Source: Scolanthus callimorphus (lineage: Eukaryota > Cnidaria > Anthozoa > Actiniaria > Edwardsiidae). From it: DNA of 64,000 nt. The stretch spans positions 2,046,001-2,110,000 of the forward strand of contig CM066924.1 in the NCBI GenBank assembly GCA_033964015.1, given 5' to 3'. A program made the translations under genes and the position numbers. The notes beneath the pieces were generated by a model that ran no database searches, was not told the origin of the DNA, and saw only the letters and a program-made list of their open reading frames with translations. Shown here piece by piece: positions 45,365-57,200 of this stretch (positions are counted from its first letter, which is position 1; each line of letters opens with the position of its first letter).

Positions 45365-45650
45365 CTCGTCTAAAGAGACTCTCGCAAAGAGGCGTCTGCG
45401 CGCTCAAGCCAACATTCCATACTGATGACGTATTTTGACCCAAATCTGGTCAAAAGTATTGCGTGGCCAATTTGACTATTTTATATTTAATTTTTATAAA
45501 AGTAAGGAATTCAAATAAGACTAAAAAAAGATGCAACAAAGTTATATTGGCCACGTAACTCCTTTGCCCAGATCTGGGTTAAAATACGTAATCAGTATGG
45601 GATGTTTGGCTTGAGCGCGCAGACGCCTCTTTCGCAGGGTAGTGTCATGT
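45365..45650. mobile_element. Foldback related to the element at 54625-54987
   Basis: 'aggcgtctgcgcgctcaagc' and 'ccatactgatgacgta' with their inverses; the outer TIR is not intact. Confidence 0.7.
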
Positions 45651-46975
45651 GATATTCAGCCTTCTCCCATATGAATGGGTTTCTGAGTGTTTGAAACAGA
45701 AGGCCAGGAAAATTAGAGTATTTCAATAGAGGTAAATTCACGTAGCATCCACTGCTTCGATCGCCCTTTTTCTGATGTTGCCGATGTTTGATTTCCAATT
45801 TCCGTTTAGAGAAAGCTGTACCTTTACGTCGCATTGTTCATCTTCTCTATTCGACTCACTACACTCCCTAAACGATCACGTTATGAGGTCCGTTTTGCTC
45901 CCTTGTAATCTGCTGAAAGATTCCTTCGATCAGCAGTTAAGTACCTTCATTTACACTCCGCACTATAGCTTTGTTCTTGGATAGTTACGTTTACTTCCGT
46001 AGCGCTCAAATATATTCGCACTGTCTCATGGGTCTTTATGTTGTCTATTTCCTCCAAATAAAGATGGAGGGATATTTCTCTCTGTGCCATTATTTTGTAT
46101 CAGGGGCGCCTCTTTGCGGGATCAAATCATCGGTGTGTACGCACTCTTTTTTTCGCTTCTTTTGCAGCATCTTCAGGTATTTTATCTGCAATGGAATCCA
46201 AAACAGTCGTTGGCGTACAATGGATCAACGATTCCAGCTATAAGCGTGCGCTCCCTCCTCTCATTAATTAGAAATGCCTTTTGGAATGTAACACAGCTAT
46301 CAGGATGCAGCGCGCGTATATATAGCACTTGGTTGGTGAAATGTACCACAACAACCGACATGCAGCGCGCGTATTCACTATAGCTGGAGTCTATTGGGAT
46401 ATTTCCAACTGTGGTTTGTCTTCATGCACGTTACGAAATTCCGTCACCCTGTTATACTTTGGCCAGGACGTTTCACCCCGTGACGTTGATCAGACGCGGA
46501 GATAGGAAGTGCCAACGTACTCTACCGTAGCGGATGAGATTAAGGCTAGTATACTTAAACAGTTTTAGTGCCTTCACCGCTTTCCGCTTTCGGTATTCAC
46601 CTGGGGCCGGTTCCTTAAAGGTTGGATAAAGTTATCCACGGATAAAAGGTATCTGTTGTACAGGTTTTGTTCAGGATTTATCCGCTAGATAAGCGTTTAT
46701 AAACTGATACCAGTCTTAACTGGTCTTCTAGGAACCGACCCCTGGTGGGCAAACCTTAACCACGGCTTTTACTACCAAAAAGACTGTTCTATTGGCAGTA
46801 TAACGTTTCCGAACTTTTGGTCAAGACGAAGGCTGCTACCGAGCTATTCCAGGCGACTCGCCATTGTCAGCTTTGTGGAGTTTGCTGCTTGTCAATCAAT
46901 GGCCAATCAGATCCCTGTCCAGTTTTGTCTAGTGCAGCGAATTGGCTTCCCTCGCGAGGCATGTCTCGACAGAAG

Positions 46976-48649
46976 CTAATCCACTGCACTAAGCGAATCT
47001 GGACGAGGATCTCATTGGCGTCAACGGTTTGATTGACATCGTATTGAAACCCAACAGCGAAAACACAATGTTGTGAACGCTCTGGGTCGCGTGCTACACG
47101 AAACAGTTGGTAGGCATAAGCTCCGGCGCCAGATCCTTGTTAATTTACTCACCGTTACTCTTGTAAGACATGTCTTCCCACACGACATTCGCTTGTGAGA
47201 ACACATACATCCCCAGTCTCCCTCCTGAGTGCGTATTATCCCACAGGTTACCCGTGTCTATCACCATGTCTTTGTCGGTAAACACTCGTAATCTGAATCA
47301 GAGACGGCAAAAAGAACGTTAACATGGCAGAAAAAAGGCAAAAAATAACCTACTTTAGAAAAATATCACTTTTGATCGGCAAAAATGGACAAAACATGAC
47401 TAAACGTTTCTTTTTAGGGAGAACCCTGATGAAGAAATTTCCGCTCTCTTCGACCGAGAATATTATGAATGTCTAAAGCCCTGGCTAAACTAGGACACAT
47501 GTAGCCCGCGACATTGTAGCCGGACACATGTTTTCTTCATGTTTCCAAATTTAGGAGAAACATTGTTGCGCGCGAAAAATTTTGTAGCCGGGACAGAAAA
47601 ACATGTTTCTTCGCCAGACAAGAAACATTTTGTGTTTCCGAGATACACGCGTGCGGTGATTCCTAATTTAGCCACTCGGGGTAACATACAGGACACAAAT
47701 GTTGCGCGCATAGACACACGCGTGCGGTGATTCCTAATTTAGCCACTTGGGGTAACATGCAGGACACAAAGGTTGTGCGCATAGACGCGCGCGTGCGGTG
47801 ATTCCTAATTTAGCCATTTGGGGTATCATACAGGACACAAATGTTGTGCGCATAGACACACGCGTGCGGTGATTCCTAATTTAGACAATCGGGGTAACAT
47901 GCAGGACACAAAGGTTACATGTGTCCAAGTTTAGCCGTACATTTAGTTACCGCATGGATTATCCAACGGGTATCGCATTGGGTTAGAGTAGATTTCGTAT
48001 GACTGCGAAAAGTTCCGCGCCAAATTTGTGCCGCGCCGCGAACGTGCCGCGTCTACACAGTTTCAGTCCATATCTACAAGACAGGCCAGGTTCCGTCCCG
48101 CGACTGCGCCAGTGCCGCGGCACTGTTTCACAGTCATTCATACGAAATCTGCTCTAATACCACGGTGATCATACCTCATAAGCCCTATAGAAGGTCTGTG
48201 CTGGAGCTTCCAATAGTACTTGGTTTTGTCCTGCCATCCCTGCCGAGCAGAGTCTTCCCAAAGCAGTTTTAGCTGAAATAGAAACAGTCGCAAGTTTTGC
48301 CTTTGATGGACAGCGAGCAATAGGTCTTTATTACGCAATATTGATTAATGATATATAATAGTTATCAGAAAATGAAATCCAGTTTCAAATTCTACACATC
48401 CGTATTAGTAAAATTGCAAAGTTCGGTGAAGATTGCTTGAATACTGACAGAGATATTAATTTCAAAACTTCGTTCCATACTGGCTCTAAGCGCTTTACAA
48501 GTTGCGAGATGTCTGATCTCAATCTCAAAGATACGGACTGCAGTTTTACAGTGCAGTTTACAATCATGAATGGGGGTGACATATCATATATTGTAGTGAG
48601 TTCTGTCACTGAGCACATGAGCCGCTTTGGTGTAGTTTATTGAGAGACG

Positions 48650-48681
<32 letters not shown>

Positions 48682-49932
48682 TGAAACACAGGAGAAATGA
48701 CGAATCACTTCAACCCACGGTGAACACAAGGTTCGAAACAGCAGGGATTCGAACCCGGTGCACAGAGTTGAGAGGCAAGCGCTCTTCACGCTGCGCCACC
48801 CATACTTCCCCAAGTTTCTATCAAATGACCATTCCTGGTAATTACTTAGTGATCACTTGGTGGTTAGAGCGGATTTCAGATGACTGTCGTGAGTAATTAC
48901 TCCTATACTGAGGTTTTATTCAGAATTGGTGTAATCACTTTGCGGTTGTTTTCACTAAACAGTCTTATGAAATTCGCTCTATTTTAAAGCTGGTATTTGA
49001 TGTCGCATTCCTACATGGTATGGAGTATCGCCTGTGTGCCACAAGGCATTGCGCAAGGACTCGCCAGGACCGCTTCTAGAGTCGATAGACTAGAAAACAA
49101 AGCAACGTGATCAGGGACACATCATTATGTAGCGGGGAGAAGGGCTATTTTTTTTTTATTGGGTGGGTCATATTTTGTTCATGCAGAAACATATAACTTA
49201 GTTGAAACGTGTAACAGACGAATGAATCTGATGTGACAACCAGCGAACAACTCGCAATCACTAAACACCATATTTGGAAAACACTGCCCTTGCGTGCAGC
49301 CAATCAAAATTCACGTAAGACTTTTCCGTTGGGATTGCACGCGCATTCGAACTGTTTTCCGTTGGTTTAGAAGCGCGCGCGCGTGTTGATGCAAACAGCG
49401 TTGTCTCCACTCTTATTTACGATGGCAAATCAGTAGTCCATCACATTACGAGAACAGCAAAAGTTATGATAAAAAATCTTTTTGCTGGGTTTTGAGCATG
49501 GAAGTAAAATAGTGAACTAAACTCATTTTGTGCTTCTGTTCTGTTGTCGGGAGTTCGCGCGCGTTATTTTTAGAAAATATGACGAATCAAATCTGCCGTT
49601 GCTGATTGGCTAAACGAAGAACATGATGCTTTCCAAATATGGTGTTTATTGATCGCGAGTTGTTCGCAGGTTGTCGCGCTGTTACACGTTTCAACTCACT
49701 TATATGTTTCTGGTTCATGTCAATTTGGGTAAAATGTAAATGTAAATGTCTGAGACCCACTCCCCAGACTTGCAGCTCGTAAGCTGAATTGCGCTGGGTC
49801 TCAACGGCGCCACTGGCAGCCAAGCGGTCATAAGCACAGACACTGAGGGTGGTCACTGACAGAGGGTTTATTACGTCCCCAGCTGTTCTTTAACATCCCC
49901 CCTGATACTGAGTAGAGTAGAATGGCGAGACG

Positions 49933-49964
<32 letters not shown>

Positions 49965-51291
49965 TGAAACACGGTAAACTAAGGGGGAGGGCCACGTTTC
50001 TGAAAGCATATTTATAGGGGGGATCACATTTGTTTTGACATTGAAAAGCCGATCTAGAGGCATTCCTTAGGTATTTTGAATTGTTTACACTTTTGGCTTC
50101 TGCTTATACTTTCTGTTTGTGCTTCGCGCTCGCTATATCATATAGCAATCAACTTGCAAGCTGTAGAAATAGAATTAGTCGAAACTGCAAATCCGAATTC
50201 CGTAATCAGAGCTCCCCGGCTCGCCACCTCGCGGGGGAGGCTCTGGTGATAATCAGCGAAGGCTCTCAAATGGATGTCCCATGAGCCTCCCCGCGACCTT
50301 TCCAGTGGGAGTGACACCGGGATCCCACGCGCCCAAAAAATCAAACATCCGGAAAAAAACATTGGAGAGCTGGCTTGCAGGCTAGATAAATGTCCATTTA
50401 CACGCGCCGATTTGTCGGGCCCGATTTTGTTTACGTTCGTTCGGTGTCGGCCCGACTTCTAAAAATCTGATTCGATTCAACAGATTTTTGTTGTCGGGCC
50501 AAAATTTTCGACAAATCGCAGCGTGTGAATGCACCGTCCGACAATCGGCCCGACAAATCGCAGCGTGTAAATGGGCCTTAACGTTCTCTCACCTTGATCT
50601 GTATACCGCGAATAGCCGTCGCCCTGAAGGGCCTCATTCTCCAGAAGACCTGATCACTCTGTTTCCACACTATAGCGTAGAAGTGTTTATTGTCTTGATA
50701 ACTAAACACGAGCCCGATATAGTCGTCATCATGGGCAGTGTCAACGTACAAAGTGCCATTAAAATCTACTCCACGGAACCTCTGGTAACCTGTGGATGGG
50801 ACAAACAATATTAAGCAGCGCTCCAAATAAGAAACAAGGGAGAACAATAGCCCCGCGGCATGAAAAAAAACAAAAACATTACGATCGCGACGATAAAAGG
50901 GGTAAAATGACCTTAATCTCTAGGCGAATAAATCGTTGTAATTTCACGAGTTTTCATCGAATTCAGCTCAATGAATTTGGGAGAAATGTTTAACAGGCTG
51001 GGGAGCAAATACCTCGTGATATGCTTTTAAAGGAGAAGCAAGTCGGACCACTACCGTTTCGCCGTTTCAAGAATAGGTCCTTGCACTCGTCTTCAAACTA
51101 GATTCCGTACTGTAATGTTTTTTACAGACTGCGTATTGCGCTTAAAAGCTGCCGCGCAGTTTCAGTCAGTCGCAAGAAGTTTTTAACTGTCATTGCACGC
51201 GTTTCCCCTCCCCACAAAGATTCCTGACTATGCTAAACCTACCGACAGCAAGTCCAGGGTCGCTGTTTACGGTTTCCCTCACCGTTGTACC
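46976..51291 (-). CDS. THBS: Thrombospondin: L-type lectin-like C-terminal domain
   Basis: Exons 51243-51291, 50593-50789, 49015-49089, 48175-48272, 47153-47292 and a tentative 46976-46998. Aligns without gaps to the COMP C-domain. Where vertebrates have 'YRCND' near the end, this protein has 'YKSNG/D', lacking that Cys. Confidence 0.85.
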
Positions 51292-54200
51292 CTTTGAAAG
51301 AAGAAAATTGAAGTAACATTACTCTAAGCTCGTTGAAAGGGATAACAATTCACGATTTAGCCTGTGTAGCAAGCTCGCGTCCTCGGCGCCCCTCTCCTTC
51401 CCTTTGCGCTTGCTACGCAGGCTATTCATGATTTCGTTAAAGTACTCCGTCGTCTTCGTTAAGCGGTTTAGAAGATTAGTTGTCCTCCTCCTCCAAACTT
51501 TCCCGCCTAGATAACTTTGTCCCAGTTTTATACCACACTACCTTCTATTCTGTTGTCCGACATTATAGCATTACGCAGCAATTACCAGGGATCTAGATTT
51601 ACTGTCGATTCCTTTAACGGGATGCTAGCAATTTGGGCAGAGTTGGCTCCAGGCGACCAGTAGGCTTTCATGGAAGGTTCATTCCTGAGAAGAGCTTCCT
51701 TACTCAGTATCTACTGTACAACTTATTAATCCGTCCGACGCGGAAAGGTGTAACCACAACTCGCCTTCCTTGCTCCTGCTTGTAACTTGTTTCAGGGACT
51801 AATTTTACTTGTGAAATTACAGTCAAATTCGTTCTATATTTATACGCTATGACACCCAACAATCATGCATGGGGCAAGAGAACCCCAAGGCAGGTTTCGG
51901 AAACACCCCAAGCTGAAACGGTTTTAGTTTTCCTCATTCATACAATCAGCCAGAATACCATGACTAGAATTGTTGTCTGCTTTATGAAACAAAAAATCCC
52001 TTTGTTTGCAGGAGTGTTACCTTGGCGTCTACTAGCCAGGCAGGGTCGTTTCGTGGCGTCTCCCATGGGTTGATTAAGACCTTCTGTAGACGCTTGAAGT
52101 CGGTTTTCTGACAGTGTTTGTCCATTGGACAGGCGTCCTTGAGATCTGACACTCCGTCCGCATCAAAGTCAGTCTGGCATTCATCCCCTCGACCGTCACC
52201 TAGTGAGAAAAAAAAAAAACTCACGAACAAGGAACCATAGCTTATTCATAAACCAAAACGATTGCAGAGAAAAAGAATCACCACAGCAATCGCAGGTATT
52301 ATTTGCAATAAAGTCAAGAAAGTACTGCCGTTTTAAACGAGTCCGCGTGGGCTGCTTGTGGTTTTTAAAAACTTGACCAAGGCCCTTTCTTCGAGAAAAA
52401 AATAAGTGGCCTCCAAGAGAAATATGTTTCTTAAACATCTGCAACGTTTGGCGAATGTTGCTGCTATAAGGGGATTTCCGAATAAGGAGATTTTGCAACG
52501 TCGGTCAGTTTCCTGTCTCGTCTAAGTACCAGGAGGGTGTGTAATTGAACAAAACGCCTCGAGGGCATATGTATATGGATACAATAAAGTGGTTATAATA
52601 AAAGCAAATGCAGACAAAGAAGATGACAAACTATCGATGCGTAAGCGTTTTTTTACGCGCTTCAAAGGTTATGGAAACTGGAAGTCCACTGAATTGTATA
52701 AATTATAGAGCAGGGGGGGGGGGGGGTCGATTTGCCGCTTCCTAGGGGTGTTCGACCTCTAAAATTAATTCCCAGGTGTAGTTTTGCTCGAACAGTGGAC
52801 ATCGAGGGAGAGGTGTATATGGTTCGTGTAATTTCTGGTGGAGTAGGAACCTTTAGACTGACGTCTTCAAACCCTTGTGTGGGAACAGTCAATCACACAC
52901 CTTCGGGAATCCAAGCCTACCTACTGGTGTAGGTAGGCTAAGAAAACCCAGATTTCGCCTCGAATTCGCCATTTGATCGCAAATTTGGAAAACGCGAACA
53001 GCCTACAACACTTTCTTTTTCTTTTCGACCCCTCTACCCTTCGTATATTTTATTTCGTCCCCAGACCGCGCGACCAAAAATCCAAGATGGCGCCCGGCGA
53101 TCTGAAACTCTGCTTTCTCCGGCGAAAAAACGCTATCTATAGCCTGCAAGCAGGTTATTCGGGAGTGAGTCAAAAGTGTGTTTACCGTCCAAATCACGCT
53201 GTGATGGATTGGGGGCTAGTCTGCAGTTGTCCCGGTCATCAGGTATGCCATCATTATCATCATCGTCATCGCAAGGATCACCTGGAACGACAAATAGGTA
53301 GAGCACCCTTGAAGCCCAACAGGCAGAAAGCTATTGTACTTGCCACAAGTCAACCTCTCTTAGACCCCGTTCACACGAGACCGGTACAAAACCGGACCGG
53401 TACAATTCTGGTACGGTACCGCCTGTTCATACGGTACAATTCTGGCACGTTTTGCAAAAGTGTTTACACTGGACCGTGCCGGACCTAGCCGTGCCAAAAC
53501 TGGTCCGGTACCGCAGTTCCCGTGTGAACGCGCGACGGTGCCGTACCAGAATTGTACCGGTCTCGTGTTAACCTCTCTTAGCATAATAATTAAATTAAGC
53601 GAAATGAGTCACCACGCGTACAGAAGCGAGTGAGAGGTTGACTTGTACAATTTGCCGGATTTACCGTCATGATTTCCGCGAGAAGAAAAAATATATCAGT
53701 TTAGAGGGCAGTGTTTTAGTACACGTGGCATTGTTAGTTGTTTTCAGGTTTTCAATGAATTTTCGTTCACTTAAATTAACCAGTAACTGGGAACTTGTGG
53801 CTTTCGCTCGAGTTTTCTGGGTAAGTAAGTGCAACGTCTGTTTAGGACAACCACTAGACAAAACAGAAGCAAAACATGGTATTCTGCCAACGGAATTTCT
53901 GGCGTGGCGTTCCATGAGCAAAAGTGGTCAATTGAAAGCCTTGTTGACAGCATCTTACTAAACTTATCTGTCATTTGCTAAGTTCGGTACATTTGGCTCG
54001 CCGCAAGTTGGACAAGTCTCTTACGTGGCATAACCACGCGGCGACGAGGGACGAGGGACGAGGACACTCTAGAAATCTATCAGCGACAGGGTTGGAAATC
54101 AACATTAGCACTTGACGAATTAAGTAATAAATTAAGAGGGCCTCACCTTTTCCATCACCATCATTGTCTGTCTGGTCCGCATTGGGCAGGCCCGGACAGT

Positions 54201-57200
54201 TGTCAATGCTGTCGTCCACCCCGTCATGGTCACGGTCAATATTCTTGTCACACGCATCTCCAAGCGTGTCGGCGTCGCGGTCACGCTGGGGAAGCCGAGA
54301 AAAACGGTTGCCACTCAATATTTTAACAACTAGCTATTTAGCTGCCGCACACGTGCGGCAATGTACCGTAAGTAGAACACTCTCATACGTTTGCCTCGAC
54401 AAAGGGCTAACGCACGGAACACCAGCAATAGTGCTATTTCTCCACTGCATAAATAACCTAAATCGCAACCTTTGGTTGTAATAGACCTCCTGGGCGTAAT
54501 GTTTTCCCATTTCAGATCACGTGGTATTCATTTGAATAATCTTTCTTTGTTTTGGATATGTTTTCCAAATTTATCAATCCTTCGGTGCGTAGCAGAAGAA
54601 AGAAAGAATACTCATGGGAATGCCTAGCCTGCGAAAGCCGACGTCACTTAGCGTTCGTCGAAAGAGACTCCCGCTAGAGGCGTCTGCGCGCTCAAGCCAA
54701 ACATTCCATACTGATGACGTATTTTGACCCAGATCTGGTCAGAAGTATTACGCAGCCAGTTTGACTGTTTGATATTTAATTTTTATAGCATACAAAGCAT
54801 TTTATAGTAAGGTATTCAAATAAGACGAAAAAAGATGCAATTAAAGTTTAAATGGCCACGTAATTCTTCTGACCAGATCTGGGTCAGAATACGTCATCAG
54901 TATGGAATGTTTGGCTTGAGCGCGCAGACGCCTCTTAGCGAGAGTCTCTTTCGACGAGCGCCAAGTGGAGTCGGCTTTCGCAGGCTAGGGAATGCCACGT
55001 GATCTGAAATGGAAAAACATGTTCTCTGTCCTACCTGCCCTCTGTTCCTCTTTGTGGGACAATTATCACAGGCATCTCCGACCCCGTCACCATCTTTGTC
55101 TTTCTGGTCGATGTTTGGTAACTCGGGACAGTTGTCCAGCTTGTTGTGAACACCTGGAATAAAAAAAAAAAACAAGAGTAAGGACCGGGGAAATCTGTAA
55201 AAGAATCGCGTCAATGGCATATGAAACAAAATATAATTTGCTATTTGAAAGTGTAATAAGTTTTTCAAGGTGACAGGAAGAAAGAAAGCAGTGCAAGAGA
55301 AAAAACGAATTTGATCCGTAAAGGGTACCAAAGGGGACGCGGTCGAACCAAATTTTACTAACCCCTAAAAATACCATCCAAAGCAAAGGAAAATTCTACT
55401 GTTACTTCTTCATTTAATGGCAATAAAGAAGACCAAATCATCAAATGCTTGCTGCGTGTTAGTGGTAACTTTCCACACGGAGATAGTAAAATAAATCTCT
55501 GATACAAAAAGTCACCCTAAAAGATACCATATTGTATGCATGTGACCACAAATAATTACCAGCATCATCCCTACCGTATGTTTACTCAAGTTTGAGATGA
55601 AATGTCTATAATATCATGGATAAATAGGACAGCAGATCTGACTGTTTTACAAACTTTGGTGTAATGCTAAAAGTAGTACTAACCATCTCCATCCATATCA
55701 TTGTCACACGCGTCTCCGATCCCATCCTGGTCCATATCGCTCTGTAGCGGATTGCTATGGTATGGGCAGTTATCGCACGCGTTTCCAAACGTGTCACCGT
55801 CGTTATTGTATTGAGTCGGATTGGGCGTGCGGATGCAGTTATCCTACAACGTAACAAGAGAAGCACGCATTTCAGGTCATGTAGAAGCTATCGGAAGACC
55901 TAACCTTAATAGTCAGGCGGCCAAATTTTATTGCGAATTGTGCGTTTTCTGATAAAAGCGTGAAACTTTCCAGGACGGGACTTCAGAGGGTACTTGTTAA
56001 TTTTTGATTGGGAGGAATCTCTGAAAATTCTTTTTACAGGAATTATTTAGACAACTCGCAAAGCTATTGTTCAGCCGCCATCTTGTCCTTGGTTATTCAT
56101 GAGTTTCGTGGCACTTGAACTTTTATTCTACGAGATAAATTTATAGAGTGTAGCGCCAGATAGACAAAACTCTAAAGATTTATGGCGAAGAGAAACGATC
56201 ATTGGAATATGACAAGTGAACATTTGATAGCTAAATTACTTTTCTAGATGTTTTCTTCTATTTACGAAAACATGTTTTCGAATTCCCAGTCAGACACTGT
56301 TTCGGAGATAGAAAATCAGGAAAATATCGGGATTCTTCGGCACACAGGTTGATATCAGCTTGCGACATAGCTACCGAAGTATAGACCATATGTGCCAAGG
56401 TATTAATGGCCCCTGAATGAAACAAAGTTGCAGGGATTTTGCTGCAGAGTCTGGAGAATCACTTCACTGACTTGGACAGTAAGTGCCGCGAAACTCATGA
56501 ATAACAAAGGACAAGATGGCGGCTGAACAATAGCTTTGCGAGTCGTCTAAATAGTTCCTGTAAAAAGAATTTTCAGAGATGCCTCCCAATCAAAAATTGA
56601 CAAGTACCCGTAGGCCAATCATACTGGAAAGTTTCATGCTTTTATCAAAAAACGCACAATCATTTGGCTTAGCCGCCTGACTATAAAGGATTGATGCACA
56701 ATGGTAAAAACAATGGAAACACAATAACAATAATTTATTCCAAGCTCTTGTAATTTTACAACCGAATTACAGTCAGTTTAAGCAAAGTAAGCAATACTCA
56801 ATTTAGGCAATCAGCGAACTTTACAGTAACAAACTCTCTGAACCGATTTGTGTTGACGGGCCTTTGAGGAGTTACTTGTTGACTTCAGGTTGTAACTTGA
56901 CTCATGGTGAACTAGGCGATATTTGATAATATAGGATTATTCAAAGCTTCAGGAGGCTAGATTCCGCTAAGAAAATAGCACGAAAAAAGCGATATCGCTC
57001 GAGTCGCGCAGCGACGAGGGCGATATCGCCTTTTTGAGTGCTATTTTCGGCGGAATCTACCGACTGAACGCTTTGAATATACTTGAATCCTATGATATCT
57101 CGTCCTCAATTTACACAAAAAAAGAGATATCATAGGATTCTGGGTAGAATAGAATAGAACGAGAATACAATAGAACAATGAGGTGCATCAAGTCAATAGC

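Larger units (their letters stand above)
37050..46975. other. Gene-poor region between GGCX and thrombospondin
   Basis: I find no exon with family resemblance. It holds the repeat elements listed separately, a poly-G tract (about 41777-41792), and scattered fragments of the same repeat families (for example 40085-40690). An unassigned minus-strand frame at 44382-44693 lies inside an inverted-repeat element. Confidence 0.55.

Noticed and set aside
46817..47032. Plus-strand frame and a longer minus frame ([11 protein letters not shown]...) downstream of the thrombospondin gene
   Set aside because: No acceptor in front of the minus frame and no similarity to thrombospondin ends; the short exon 46976-46998 fits phase better but remains tentative.
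48740..48806. A functional tRNA gene
   Set aside because: Only the A and B boxes are kept; arms do not pair as a cloverleaf and a SINE body follows.
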